A stretch of 64,000 nt of DNA from Lysobacter panacisoli (GTDB lineage: Bacteria; Pseudomonadota; Gammaproteobacteria; Xanthomonadales; Xanthomonadaceae): assembly GCF_009765165.1 (NCBI RefSeq), contig NZ_VLNU01000001.1, positions 1,240,001 to 1,304,000 on the forward strand, given 5' to 3'. Within the stretch, counting starts at the first letter, position 1; each line of letters opens with the position of its first letter. Below the pieces are notes generated by a model. The model was not told the origin of the DNA, did not search any database, and saw only the letters and a list, made by a program, of their open reading frames with translations. Made by a program: the position numbers and the translations under genes. Of the stretch, positions 38,149 to 47,374 are shown in pieces.

Positions 38149-41025
38149 ATGCACCAGAAGCGACTCGCGACGGCGATATGCCTCGCACTGCTCTGCACCG
38201 CCACTGCCGCCCACGCGACCGATGACGATGTCACCGCGATCGACACGGTCACCGTGACCGGCACGCGCATCTCCAACCCCAACGTCGTTTCGCCCACGCC
38301 GATCAGCGTACTGACCGCCGAGGACATCAAGGCCGTCGGCGCGGTCAACATCGGCGACCTGCTGACCACCATGCCGCAGCTCGCCACCACCTTCACGATG
38401 GGCAATTCCGGCCGCTTCATCGGTACCGCCGGCGTGGCGATGCAGGACCTGCGCAACCTCGGCACCGCGCGCACGCTGGTGCTGGTCAATGGCCGCCGCT
38501 TCGTGGGTTCGTCGGCGGGTTCCAGCGCGGTGGACACCAACCTGATCCCGGCCGACTGGGTCGAGCGCGTGGAGATCATCACTGGCGGCGCGTCAGCCGT
38601 GTACGGCGCGGACGCGGTCAGCGGCGTGGTCAATTTCATCCTCAAGCGCGAATACGAAGGCCTGAACCTGCACGCGCAGCTCGGGACGAGTTCGAGTGGC
38701 TTCGACAAGCAGCTGCTGTCGGTCACCGCCGGCACGCCGTTCGCGGACGGCCGCGGCCACTTCGCTGCCTCGCTCGAACACAGTCGCCAGGACGCGCTGG
38801 AGTTCCGCGACCGTTTCGGCCACCAGGCCTGGCGCGAGATCCGCACGCCCGGCTACAGCACCGACAAGGTGTTGATGCCCGACGCGGGCAGCTACCTGAT
38901 CACCTATGGCGGCACGTTCGCGCTCGGCCCGAGCACCGACATCACACGGCGCTATGTCTTCGATCCGGACGGCAGCGTGCGCAAGCAGCGCTTCGACGGC
39001 ATACGCGATACCGCCGGTGGCTGCACCGATTGCGACCGTTCCGACAGCAATCGCACGCTGCAACTGCAGCCGAAGTACCAGCGCACGTCCGTGAGCAGCG
39101 TCGCCAGCTTCGACCTCGACGCGGAGCATCGCCTGTACTTCGAAGGCACCTGGAGCCAGGTCGATTCGAAGACGCAGTCCTCACCGGCGTTCGGCAGCGC
39201 GACCACCGGCTCGCCCTACATCGTGATGCCCGACAACGCCTACATCCGTCCGGATCTCGCGGCGGTGATGAAGGGCAAGTCGATCAAGGTCTCGCGCAGC
39301 GATCTCGACGCCGGGCGCCGCGGCGAGGACACGGAGCGCCGTACATGGCGCACGGTGTTCGGTTCCGACGGCATGCTGTGGTCGGACTGGCAGTACGACG
39401 TCTCGGCGGTGTACGGGCGCACGGACGAGGCGCGCGACAACCTCAACAATCGAATCAACGAGCGCTTCTACGCCGGCCTCGACGCGGTGCGCGATCCGGC
39501 CAACGGCAACGTCGTGTGTCGTTCGCGGATCGCTCTGGGCTCGGTCAACCAGAACCTCCTCGCCTACACCGACAGTCCGGACGGCATCGTGTCGCCGGAC
39601 GTGGCGCAGGGCTGCATTCCCTTCAGCATCTTCGGCGAAGGCGCGATCGATCCGTCCGCGGCGCACTGGTTCAACACGACGACGCGTACGACCTCGCGTC
39701 TCACCCAGTTCGTCGCCAACGCGTCGCTGACCAACAACCACCTGATCGAGCTGCCGGGCGGCTCCGCCAGCTTTGCGACCGGCGTGGAATACCGCCGCGA
39801 GACGAGCCGGCAGGACACCGATCCGCTCGACGTGTCGGGCCAGACCTTCCTCAACGCGATCCCGAGTTCGCACGGTGCGTACGACGTCGGCGAGCTGTTC
39901 GCCGAAATCGCCCTGCCGCTGGTCTCCAGCGACGCGTTCGGATCGCTCTCGTTCGATGCGGCGGCGCGCGTGTCCGACTACAGCACTGTCGGCCACACCA
40001 CCGCGTGGCGCTACGGACTGGACTGGGCCGTCAACAAGAGCCTGCGCCTGCGCGGCACGATGTCCAGCGCGGTGCGCGCGCCGAACATCGACGAGCTGTT
40101 CGGCGGGCAATCGCAGAACTTCTTCTCGGTGACCGATCCGTGTTCGGTCGTGGAACTGAAGAACGGCAAGAACCCCGCGCTGCGCGCCGCCAACTGCGCC
40201 GCGCTGGGCGTGCCGAACGGCTTCGTCGCGCAGAACATCGGCACGATCGAAGGACTGTCGGGCAGCAATCCGGACCTGGATCCCGAGACCGGCCGCAGCT
40301 GGACGGCGGGCTTCGTGTTCACGCCGGATTTCCTCGAGGGCTTTGGCCTGAACGTGGATTACTGGAACATCAAGCTCTCCGACGCCATCACCTCGGTCTC
40401 GGGCAGCGCCACCGCGCAGCGCTGCGTCGACTCGCCCAGCGGTATCGACAACGTCTATTGCACCAACGCCACGCGCGATCCGGTCACGCATGAGCTGACG
40501 TTCATCCGCACGCTGCAGCAGAACATCGCCGCGACGAACACTGACGGCGTCGACATTGGCGCGAGCTACGCGCATGACCTCGGCGCGGGCCGGCTGAAGC
40601 TGGACCTCAATGCGACCCGCGTCCTGCACTACACCGACTTCCCCTTCCAGGAAGATGCGGACGAGTCGGTCGAGCAGAACCGCACGCTCGGCTTCCCGGA
40701 ATGGAAGGCGACGCTGCGCGTGGGCTACGCGCTGGCGGGATGGAACTTCGACTGGAGCACGCGCTACGTGTCGGAAAGCCTGCGCGTGAGCAACGACAGC
40801 TACCACTCCAACCCGACCTCGACCGCGCCGATCTGGGCGGGCTCGGGCGTGTTCCACGACCTGCGTGGCAGCTACCGATTCGACGGCGGCTGGCAGGTGT
40901 ACGCGGGCATCACCAACGTGTTCGACTCCGATCCGCCGGTGAACCTGTTCGGTACCGGTTTCGGCTCGGGTCTGTACGACGCGATGGGACGCTCGTACTA
41001 CGCGGGGTTCAACTACAGGTTCTGA
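38149..41025 (+). CDS. TonB-dependent outer-membrane receptor
   Basis: A 958-residue receptor. The signal peptide ends TAAHA, then comes a TonB-box-like IDTVTVTG, and the plug domain (residues about 45-160: ISVLTAEDIKAVGAVNIGDLL, ERVEIITGGASAVYGADAVSGVVN). The 22-strand barrel ends YYAGFNYRF with the terminal Phe. It transports a large ligand (siderophore, glycan, peptide or vitamin) using the proton-motive force via TonB; no regulator or enzyme neighbour reveals which. Start chosen to give the signal peptide. Confidence 0.92.
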   Translation: MHQKRLATAICLALLCTATAAHATDDDVTAIDTVTVTGTRISNPNVVSPTPISVLTAEDIKAVGAVNIGDLLTTMPQLATTFTMGNSGRFIGTAGVAMQDLRNLGTARTLVLVNGRRFVGSSAGSSAVDTNLIPADWVERVEIITGGASAVYGADAVSGVVNFILKREYEGLNLHAQLGTSSSGFDKQLLSVTAGTPFADGRGHFAASLEHSRQDALEFRDRFGHQAWREIRTPGYSTDKVLMPDAGSYLITYGGTFALGPSTDITRRYVFDPDGSVRKQRFDGIRDTAGGCTDCDRSDSNRTLQLQPKYQRTSVSSVASFDLDAEHRLYFEGTWSQVDSKTQSSPAFGSATTGSPYIVMPDNAYIRPDLAAVMKGKSIKVSRSDLDAGRRGEDTERRTWRTVFGSDGMLWSDWQYDVSAVYGRTDEARDNLNNRINERFYAGLDAVRDPANGNVVCRSRIALGSVNQNLLAYTDSPDGIVSPDVAQGCIPFSIFGEGAIDPSAAHWFNTTTRTTSRLTQFVANASLTNNHLIELPGGSASFATGVEYRRETSRQDTDPLDVSGQTFLNAIPSSHGAYDVGELFAEIALPLVSSDAFGSLSFDAAARVSDYSTVGHTTAWRYGLDWAVNKSLRLRGTMSSAVRAPNIDELFGGQSQNFFSVTDPCSVVELKNGKNPALRAANCAALGVPNGFVAQNIGTIEGLSGSNPDLDPETGRSWTAGFVFTPDFLEGFGLNVDYWNIKLSDAITSVSGSATAQRCVDSPSGIDNVYCTNATRDPVTHELTFIRTLQQNIAATNTDGVDIGASYAHDLGAGRLKLDLNATRVLHYTDFPFQEDADESVEQNRTLGFPEWKATLRVGYALAGWNFDWSTRYVSESLRVSNDSYHSNPTSTAPIWAGSGVFHDLRGSYRFDGGWQVYAGITNVFDSDPPVNLFGTGFGSGLYDAMGRSYYAGFNYRF

Positions 41026-41034
41026 GGCGGAAAG

Positions 41035-41058
41035 CGACGGGGCCTGCGGGCCCCGTCG
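41035..41058. terminator. Bidirectional hairpin between TonB receptor and cytochrome b561 genes
   Basis: CGACGGGGCC and GGCCCCGTCG pair as a perfect 10-bp stem with a short loop, midway between two convergent genes. There is no long T-run on either side. Confidence 0.65.
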
Positions 41059-41071
41059 TCCGCGCGGCGCA

Positions 41072-41608
41072 TCACAGCATGCGCCGCAGCGTGTCGTCGC
41101 GACGGACGTAATGGTGGTACAGCGCGGCGACCACGTGCAGGCCGATGACCCAGTAGAAGAACTCGCCGATGCTGCCGTGCAGGTCCTCGAGCCGTTCGGC
41201 GAGGGCCGGATCCGGCGCCATGAGCGCGGGCAACGCGATCTGCGAGAACGGCACGTACAGCACCTTGCCGTCCGTCCATGCCGTCAGCAGTCCGAGTACA
41301 GGCATCGCGATCAGGAACGCGTAAAGCAGCAGGTGCAACAGGCCTGCCGGCAACGCCTGCCACAAGGGCAACGCCGGATGGATCGGCGGCGCGCCGTGGC
41401 GCACGCGCAACGCGAGGCGCCACGCCACCAGCACGAATACGGACAAGCCCAGCCAGAAATGCGTCTGCATCATCGCGGCGCGTTCCGGCGAACCGCGCTG
41501 GAACAGGCCGCGCTGTTCGATCGCCACGTAGACCAGGAGGATCAGCACCGCCATCAGCCAGTGCAGCCTGCGCAGGCCGGGGGTGTAACGACGGACCTTG
41601 CCGAACAT
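41072..41608 (-). CDS. Cytochrome b561 (CybB-type)
   Basis: A 178-residue integral membrane protein of the prokaryotic cytochrome b561 family, which passes electrons between quinol and periplasmic acceptors such as superoxide. It has four helices (LHWLMAVLILLVYVAIE, THFWLGLSVFVLVAWRLALRV, LPAGLLHLLLYAFLIAMPVLGLLTA, IGEFFYWVIGLHVVAALYHHYV). Heme-ligating histidines are expected in LHWLMA, QTHFWLG, GLLHLLL and GLHVVAALYHH. It is convergent with the TonB receptor. Confidence 0.9.
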   Translation of the reverse strand: MFGKVRRYTPGLRRLHWLMAVLILLVYVAIEQRGLFQRGSPERAAMMQTHFWLGLSVFVLVAWRLALRVRHGAPPIHPALPLWQALPAGLLHLLLYAFLIAMPVLGLLTAWTDGKVLYVPFSQIALPALMAPDPALAERLEDLHGSIGEFFYWVIGLHVVAALYHHYVRRDDTLRRML

Positions 41609-41686
41609 GGTGTCTGCTCCCGGAATGGTGCGGCTTTATCGCGTACCGGCGCGCCCGCGCCTTTGATCCTGATCAGACCGCACGGC

Positions 41687-42706
41687 TCAGCCGACGGACG
41701 CGAAGGCCCGCAAGGCCTGGACCGTGCGCGCGGCGCCTTCGTCGTCGATGTCGAGGTGGGTGACCAGGCGGATCGCCGGTGTGTAGCCGATCGAGACGCG
41801 GATGAAGGCTTCGTCCATCGCGCGACGCAGCGCGTCATGGCGTTCCACCGGCACGTCGATGAACACCATGTTGGTGTGCTGGGCGACGACGGTGAGGCCA
41901 TCGAGCCCCTGCAACTGCGCCGCGATGCGTGCGGCACGGGCGTGATCGTCCGCAAGCCGCGCGACGTGGTGGTCGAGCGCATGGGAAGCGCCGGCGGCCA
42001 GCAGTCCTGCCTGGCGCATGCCGCCGCCGACCACCTTGCGCCAGCGCGTGGCGGTGGAGATCAGCGCGCGCGTGCCGAGCAGCACCGAGCCGACGGGCGC
42101 ACCGAGGCCCTTCGACAGACACACCGAAACGCTGTCGAAATTCTTCGCGATCTCGCGCGGTGCCACGCCCAGCGCGATCGCGGCGTTGTACATGCGCGCG
42201 CCGTCCAGGTGCAGCGACAGCCCACGTCGGTCGCACAGCGCGCGGGCGGCAGCCAGGTAGTCGAGCGGCATCGACCGGCCATGCCAGGTGTTCTCCAGGC
42301 ACAGCAGGCGCGTGCGCGCGAAGTGCGGATCGATCGGCTTGATCGCGCGTTCCACCGCATCCAGCGGCAGCGAGCCATCGGCGGCGTGCACGATCGGCTG
42401 CGGCTGGATCGAGCCGAGCACCGCCGCGCCGCCGCCTTCGTACTTGTAGGTGTGCGCGTCCATGCCGACGATGTATTCGTCGCCACGCTCGCAATGGGCC
42501 ATCAGACCAAGCAGGTTGGACTGCGTGCCGCTGGGCACGAACAGCCCCGCCTCGAAGCCCAGGTCGTTGGCGAGCCGCTGCTGCAGCGCGTTGACCGACG
42601 GATCCTCGCCGTACACGTCGTCGCCGACCGGCGCACGCATCATCGCCTCGCGCATGGCGGCGGTGGGCTGGGTCACGGTGTCGCTGCGCAGGTCGATCCA
42701 GTGCAT
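41687..42706 (-). CDS. ltaE: Low-specificity L-threonine aldolase
   Basis: A 339-residue PLP enzyme of fold type I that cleaves L-threonine or allo-threonine to glycine and acetaldehyde. It shows the start IDLRSDTVTQPTAAMR, the TEN-type helix CLENTWHGRSMPLDYL, LHLDGARMYNAA (Asp contacting PLP) and the Schiff-base Lys in VCLSKGLGAPVGS. Cytoplasmic, homotetrameric by family. It stands alone, divergent from exonuclease III. An upstream in-frame start would overlap that gene and is rejected. Confidence 0.92.
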   Translation of the reverse strand: MHWIDLRSDTVTQPTAAMREAMMRAPVGDDVYGEDPSVNALQQRLANDLGFEAGLFVPSGTQSNLLGLMAHCERGDEYIVGMDAHTYKYEGGGAAVLGSIQPQPIVHAADGSLPLDAVERAIKPIDPHFARTRLLCLENTWHGRSMPLDYLAAARALCDRRGLSLHLDGARMYNAAIALGVAPREIAKNFDSVSVCLSKGLGAPVGSVLLGTRALISTATRWRKVVGGGMRQAGLLAAGASHALDHHVARLADDHARAARIAAQLQGLDGLTVVAQHTNMVFIDVPVERHDALRRAMDEAFIRVSIGYTPAIRLVTHLDIDDEGAARTVQALRAFASVG

Positions 42707-42781
42707 GGGAGGCGTCGTGGTTGCGTCGCTCCCGAGTATGCCAGCGAGGCACGGCGGGCTGGCAGGGCCATGAGGGACGGC

Positions 42782-42787
42782 TACACT
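42782..42787 (+). promoter_or_regulatory. xthA: Candidate -10 box of exonuclease III (leaderless)
   Basis: TACACT ends seven bases before the ATG, with GCGCGGC between and no Shine-Dalgarno sequence. Same arrangement as at 36473. Confidence 0.5.
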
Positions 42788-42794
42788 GCGCGGC

Positions 42795-43562
42795 ATGAAG
42801 ATCGCCAGCTGGAACGTCAACTCGCTCAACGTCCGCCTGCCGCACCTGGAACAGTGGCTGGCGCAGGCCGCGCCGGACATCGTCGCGCTGCAGGAAACCA
42901 AGCTGGAGGACGAGCGGTTCCCCGACGACCCGTTGCTCGCCGCGGGCTATCGCAGCGTGTTCGCCGGACAGAAGACCTACAACGGCGTGGCCGTGCTCTC
43001 GCGCGAATCCGCGCGCGACGTGCAGATCGGCGTGCCGGGCTTCGAGGACGAGCAGAAGCGCGTGATCGCGGCCACCGTCGGCGACCTGCGCATCGTCAAC
43101 CTGTACGTGGTCAACGGCCAGGACGTGGGCACCGACAAGTACGCCTACAAGCTGCGCTGGCTCGGCGCGGTGCACGACTGGCTCGAGCAGGAGCTGCGCG
43201 CGCATCCGCGCATGATCGTGCTGGGCGATTTCAACATCGCGCCGGACGAGCGCGACGTGCACGATCCGGTGGTCTGGAACGACGACCACATCCTCACCTC
43301 GCGCGCCGAACGCGAAGCGCTGCAGAAGCTGTATTCGCTCGGCCTGCACGACGCGTGGCGCGCGCTCAATCCGGACGAACGCCAGTTCAGCTGGTGGGAT
43401 TACCGGCAGGCGGGTTTCCGCCGCAACCTCGGCCTGCGCATCGACCTCACCCTGGTGTCGGACGCGTTGCGACCGCACTGCGTGGCTTCGGGCATCGACC
43501 GCGAGCCGCGCAGCTGGGATCGTCCGAGCGACCACGCGCCGGCGTGGGTCGAGCTAGCGTGA
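42795..43562 (+). CDS. xthA: Exodeoxyribonuclease III / AP endonuclease
   Basis: A 255-residue enzyme of the exonuclease III / Exo-endo-phosphatase fold, cutting DNA at abasic sites in base-excision repair. It has the opening KIASWNVNSLNVRLPHL, catalytic Glu in ALQETKLED, GDFNIAPDERDVHDP, and the closing IDRxPRSWDRPSDHAPAW with the catalytic Asp-His. Cytoplasmic, Mg-dependent. It is convergent with the ligase gene and ends 39 bp from it. Confidence 0.95.
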   Translation: MKIASWNVNSLNVRLPHLEQWLAQAAPDIVALQETKLEDERFPDDPLLAAGYRSVFAGQKTYNGVAVLSRESARDVQIGVPGFEDEQKRVIAATVGDLRIVNLYVVNGQDVGTDKYAYKLRWLGAVHDWLEQELRAHPRMIVLGDFNIAPDERDVHDPVVWNDDHILTSRAEREALQKLYSLGLHDAWRALNPDERQFSWWDYRQAGFRRNLGLRIDLTLVSDALRPHCVASGIDREPRSWDRPSDHAPAWVELA

Positions 43563-43601
43563 TCTGAACGCGATCGCGCGTCGCGGGATCGCCGCGCGCG
43601 A

Positions 43602-44963
43602 TCAGGCGTGCGCGGCGTGCAAGAGGTCGTGCAGCGCCTGGCGCGGCAACTTGCCGGTCTCGTTGCGCGGCAATGCGGCCACTCGTCGCAACGGGCGCGG
43701 CAGGAACACCGGATCGAGCTGCTCGCGCAGCGCCTGCAGGATCGCGTTCTCTTCCAGGCCCGGCGCGACCACCAGCGCGGCGATGCGGCGCACGCCGATC
43801 GCGTCCGCCTCGTCGAGCTGGAACACCACCCCGTCTTCGACGCCCGGCACCGCGAGCAGCTTGCGGGTCAGGTCGCCCAGCGACGCGCGCTTGCCGGCGA
43901 TGTCGAGCAGGTCGGCGTTGCGGCCTCGCAGTTCGAAGCGGCCGTCGGCGTGCACGTCCATCAGGTCGGCGAGCACGACCGGCTCGGACAGGTGCGGCGC
44001 ATGCACTGCGGTGCCGTCTGGCTGGGGCGCCAGGCGCACGCCCGGCAGCGGCGTCCACGCGGCGTCGCGGGCGGTGCGGCGACGTGCGAACACGCAGGTT
44101 TCGGTCGAACCGAACACCTCGCGCACTTCGCAGCCGAAGCGCGTTTCGGCCTCGGCGGCCAGTTCAGGCGGCAACGGCGCGGTGGCCGAGACGATTCCCG
44201 CCAGTGGCGGCAGTTCGAGCCCGGCAGCGACCAGCGCACGCAGGTGCACCGGCGTGGTGATCAGCAATGGCGGCGTGGGCGAGTCGTGCAGCGCACGCGC
44301 CACGTCGGCCGGGAACAGCGGTCGCGCCGAATGCACGGCGACCGGGCCGAGCAGCGGCAGCAGCACGGTCATCTCCATGCCGTACATGTGCTGCGGCGGC
44401 ACGGTCGCGACCACGCGGGTCACGTCATGGTCGGCGATCAGGCCGGCGAACGCGGCGAGGTTCTGCGCGGTGGAGGTACGGAAACTCTGCCAGGTCTTGG
44501 CATAGGCACGCGGCTGGCCGGTGCTGCCGGAGGTGAAGCCGATCGCTGCCAGTGCGTCCTCGTCGATCTGCAGCGGGCCGCCGTCGAGCTCGTGCAATTC
44601 CGCCGGCAACTGCACGCAGTGCGGCGGTGCGGGCGACAGCGCGACGTCGGTGAGGCAATAGCTGTCGCGGTAGTGCGCCTGCACGTGCTCGATCTCGGCC
44701 GGCGCGCGCGAGGACGGCATCAACGTGGTCTGCCCGCGCACCGCCGCCGCGCAGAAGGCGACGAGATAGCGGTAACGGTCCTCGCACAGGTTGATCGCAT
44801 ACCGCGACGGCGGCAGCGATTCGGCCAGCGCGCGCACCTGCCGCTCGAAACGGGCCAGGTCGATGGTCTGCGCCGCATCGAAAGCGATGGCGCGCGCCCG
44901 ATCCCCGCACGTGAGCGGCACGGGCACGGCATGGACGATGAGGCTTTCGACGACCGCGGACAT
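43602..44963 (-). CDS. AMP-dependent aryl/acyl-ACP ligase (XanA2/ApeH-like)
   Basis: A 453-residue adenylate-forming enzyme. It has the P-loop TSGSTGQPR (residues 144-152), EVFGSTETCVFARRR, LRGRNADLLDIAGKRASLGDL with the Asp of motif A7, and the catalytic Lys in NETGKLPRQAL. It is shorter than acetyl-CoA synthetases, as in stand-alone aryl- and acyl-ACP ligases. In xanthomonadin synthesis XanA2 activates 3-hydroxybenzoate and passes it to the ACP; this gene is the best candidate in the window. It is divergent from, and 85 bp from, a phosphopantetheinyl transferase, which supports an ACP-linked role. Substrate identity is inferred. Confidence 0.8.
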   Translation of the reverse strand: MSAVVESLIVHAVPVPLTCGDRARAIAFDAAQTIDLARFERQVRALAESLPPSRYAINLCEDRYRYLVAFCAAAVRGQTTLMPSSRAPAEIEHVQAHYRDSYCLTDVALSPAPPHCVQLPAELHELDGGPLQIDEDALAAIGFTSGSTGQPRAYAKTWQSFRTSTAQNLAAFAGLIADHDVTRVVATVPPQHMYGMEMTVLLPLLGPVAVHSARPLFPADVARALHDSPTPPLLITTPVHLRALVAAGLELPPLAGIVSATAPLPPELAAEAETRFGCEVREVFGSTETCVFARRRTARDAAWTPLPGVRLAPQPDGTAVHAPHLSEPVVLADLMDVHADGRFELRGRNADLLDIAGKRASLGDLTRKLLAVPGVEDGVVFQLDEADAIGVRRIAALVVAPGLEENAILQALREQLDPVFLPRPLRRVAALPRNETGKLPRQALHDLLHAAHA

Positions 44964-44972
44964 GGATTCCAG

Positions 44973-44978
44973 TGTGTA
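44973..44978 (-). promoter_or_regulatory. Candidate -10 box of the ligase gene
   Basis: On the minus strand TACACA ends nine bases before the ligase ATG with no Shine-Dalgarno sequence, consistent with a near-leaderless message. Weak call. Confidence 0.3.
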
Positions 44979-45048
44979 CTGCGGCTTCGCCGCTTCCCCT
45001 GCCACTAGCTTACGCTGGGCGCCGTTCACGAGCCCACACGACTGATTC

Positions 45049-45657
45049 ATGTCCCTGTCCGCTGGCCAAACCGTGCCGCCCGGCGACCTGCCGCCCGGCG
45101 CTGTGCGCTGGTCCTGGCAGCCGCACGCCCCACGGGTCCCGGCCGAGCCGCTGGCGCGGGCGTGGCTGGCGCAGGCGCTGGACCTGCCGCCACAGTCGGT
45201 CCCGCTGGAACGCGACGCCCGCGGCCGGCCGCGTCTGGGCGGCGCGTACGCCGGCTGGGACTGCAACTGGAGCCACAGCGGCAACGGCCTGCTGGTCGCC
45301 ATCGGCCGCGACGTGCGGGTCGGGATCGATCTGGAACGCGTGCGCCCGCGCGGACGCGCGCTCGAACTGGCGGCCCGGTTCTTTACCGCGCCCGAGCTGG
45401 TCTGGCTGCATGCGGCGCCGTCCACGGCGGTGCGCGACCACGGCTTCCTGCGCCTGTGGTGTGCGAAGGAGGCGGTATTGAAGGCGCATGGCCACGGCAT
45501 TTCCTTCGGCTTGCACCGGCTGCGCTTCGCCGACCTCGACGGCAGATTGCAGCTGGTCGAGTGCGACCCCGAGCTCGGCGCGCCATCTGACTGGCGGCTC
45601 GACGAACTGCAGCCGGAGCCGGACTACCTCGGCGCCCTCGCCTGGCGGCCCACGTAG
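45049..45657 (+). CDS. Sfp-type 4'-phosphopantetheinyl transferase
   Basis: A 202-residue Sfp/HetI-type transferase that moves the 4'-phosphopantetheine of CoA onto the conserved serine of carrier proteins. The magnesium motif VGIDLERVR is at residues 91-99 (Asp94, Glu96) and [12 protein letters not shown] at 137-148 (Lys140, Glu141, Lys145). The NWSHSGNG block matches the Sfp signature SHSG. It would convert the pigment ACP at 11756-12025 to the holo form. It is divergent from the ligase gene and upstream of rsmG. Confidence 0.93.
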   Translation: MSLSAGQTVPPGDLPPGAVRWSWQPHAPRVPAEPLARAWLAQALDLPPQSVPLERDARGRPRLGGAYAGWDCNWSHSGNGLLVAIGRDVRVGIDLERVRPRGRALELAARFFTAPELVWLHAAPSTAVRDHGFLRLWCAKEAVLKAHGHGISFGLHRLRFADLDGRLQLVECDPELGAPSDWRLDELQPEPDYLGALAWRPT

Positions 45658-45691
45658 GGTTCACGCGGCTGATCGGCATCCCGACATCGGC

Positions 45692-45697
45692 GATACT
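45692..45697 (+). promoter_or_regulatory. rsmG: Candidate -10 box of rsmG (near-leaderless)
   Basis: GATACT ends nine bases before the rsmG ATG; the interval GCGCGCCGC has no ribosome-binding site. Same architecture as the TACACT-driven genes. Confidence 0.4.
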
Positions 45698-45706
45698 GCG
45701 CGCCGC

Positions 45707-46369
45707 ATGAATACCCCCGCTCCCCTCGATCCGTCGCTGCGGCAAGCGCTTACCGACGGCCTGCGCGCGCTGGCGCTGGACCCGGCCGTGGCCACGCCGC
45801 TGCTGGATTACCTGGCGCTGCTGCTGCGCTGGAACCGCACCTACAACCTCACCGCCGTGCGCGATCCGCACGAGATGGTGACCAAACACCTGCTCGATTC
45901 GCTGGCGATGCATCCGTTCGTGGACGAGCTGGCCGCGCGCGGCGGGCGCCTGGCGGATCTCGGAACGGGTCCTGGGCTTCCCGGGATTCCGCTGGCGATC
46001 GTCAAGCCCGGGCTGAAGGTGACGCTGGTCGAGAGCAACGGCAAGAAGGCGCGCTTCATGCGCGAGGCGATCCGCCAGCTCGGGCTGAAGGATGCGCGCG
46101 TCGCCGAATCGCGGATCGAGGCGCTGGACGAACCCGGCGCCTACGACGCCATCACTGCGCGCGCACTGGCCACGCTGCCGCTGATCCTGGAACTGGGCGG
46201 GCACCTGCTCGGCCCCGACGGTCGCCTGCTGGCGATGAAGGGCGTGTACCCGGCCGACGAGATCGCCGCCCTCCCCGCGGGCTGGGGCGTGCAGGCGTCC
46301 CATCCGCTGCGGGTGCCCGGGCTGGACGCCGAGCGCCACCTGGTCGTGATCGGCCGCACGGCTTCGTAA
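45707..46369 (+). CDS. rsmG: 16S rRNA (guanine-N7) methyltransferase RsmG (GidB)
   Basis: A 220-residue methyltransferase that adds the N7-methyl group to G527 of 16S rRNA. SAM-binding motif [17 protein letters not shown] is at about residues 83-99, followed by [14 protein letters not shown] and AITARALA. The ATG matches usual RsmG starts. It precedes parA by 186 bp, the conserved gidB-parA-parB order that lies near oriC in many proteobacteria. Cytoplasmic. Confidence 0.95.
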   Translation: MNTPAPLDPSLRQALTDGLRALALDPAVATPLLDYLALLLRWNRTYNLTAVRDPHEMVTKHLLDSLAMHPFVDELAARGGRLADLGTGPGLPGIPLAIVKPGLKVTLVESNGKKARFMREAIRQLGLKDARVAESRIEALDEPGAYDAITARALATLPLILELGGHLLGPDGRLLAMKGVYPADEIAALPAGWGVQASHPLRVPGLDAERHLVVIGRTAS

Positions 46370-46555
46370 ACCGATCGGAACCGTCCGTCCGGACGGCAAC
46401 CCCGCAAGTGATTGATCCGCCGCCCGCTGGCGGCAATGGCGGCATGGGATCGCCCAGACAGGTAACGGCGAGGGCGCGCGCGTCTTTGCATCCGGGCATA
46501 ATCCACGGTCCGGCCCCACGCCGGCCTCATTCCGCTTACAGCCAGGACGAGCCGC

Positions 46556-47374
46556 ATGGCCCGCATCATCGCCGTCGCCAATCAGAAAGGCGGGGTCGGC
46601 AAGACCACCACCGCCGTCAACCTGGCAGCCGCCCTCGCGCGTACGCCCAAGCGCGTGCTCCTGGTCGACCTCGACCCGCAGGGCAACGCGACGATGGGCA
46701 GCGGCATCGACAAGCGTGAGATCGAGAATTCGATCTGCGACGTTTTGCTCGGCGAAACCGATGCCGCTTCGATCCTCAAGCGCACCGCCGAGGATTTCGA
46801 CCTGCTGCCGGCCAACATCGAGCTGACCGCGGCCGAAATCAGCCTGATGAGCGAGTCGGGCCGCGAGCAGCGCCTCAAGACCGCGCTCGCACCGCTGCGC
46901 GCCAATTACGACTACATCCTGATCGACTGCCCGCCGGCTCTGTCGCTACTGACGCTCAACGCGCTGACCGCCGCCGATTCGATCGTGGTGCCGATGCAGT
47001 GCGAGTACTACGCGCTGGAAGGCATAAGCGCGCTGCTCGACACCATCGACGCGCTCAAGGCCAACCTCAATCCCGCGCTGGAGATCGAAGGCGTGCTGCG
47101 CACCATGTTCGACGTGCGCAACAACCTCGCCAACGCGGTGTCGGCGGAACTGACCAAGCACTTCGGCGATCGCGTGTTCCGCACCATCGTGCCGCGCAAC
47201 GTGCGCCTGGCCGAGGCGCCCAGCTATGGCCAGAGCATCGTCGGTTACGACCGCGCCAGCCGTGGCGGCATCGCCTACATGGGCCTTGCCGGCGAAGTGC
47301 TGCGCCGCCAGCGCGAGCGCGAGCAGGCCGCCAAGGCCGCGCGCACGGGCGAAGTGAAGGAGACCACGGCATGA
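46556..47374 (+). CDS. parA: Chromosome partitioning ATPase ParA
   Basis: A 272-residue ParA/Soj ATPase that moves the ParB-bound origin region during chromosome segregation. It has the deviant Walker A KGGVGKTT (residues 11-18), VDLDPQGNATMG, and DCPPALSLLTLNAL. The basic C-terminal half supports non-specific DNA binding. A ribosome-binding site (AGGACGA) lies nine bases upstream. It overlaps parB by four bases. Confidence 0.96.
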   Translation: MARIIAVANQKGGVGKTTTAVNLAAALARTPKRVLLVDLDPQGNATMGSGIDKREIENSICDVLLGETDAASILKRTAEDFDLLPANIELTAAEISLMSESGREQRLKTALAPLRANYDYILIDCPPALSLLTLNALTAADSIVVPMQCEYYALEGISALLDTIDALKANLNPALEIEGVLRTMFDVRNNLANAVSAELTKHFGDRVFRTIVPRNVRLAEAPSYGQSIVGYDRASRGGIAYMGLAGEVLRRQREREQAAKAARTGEVKETTA

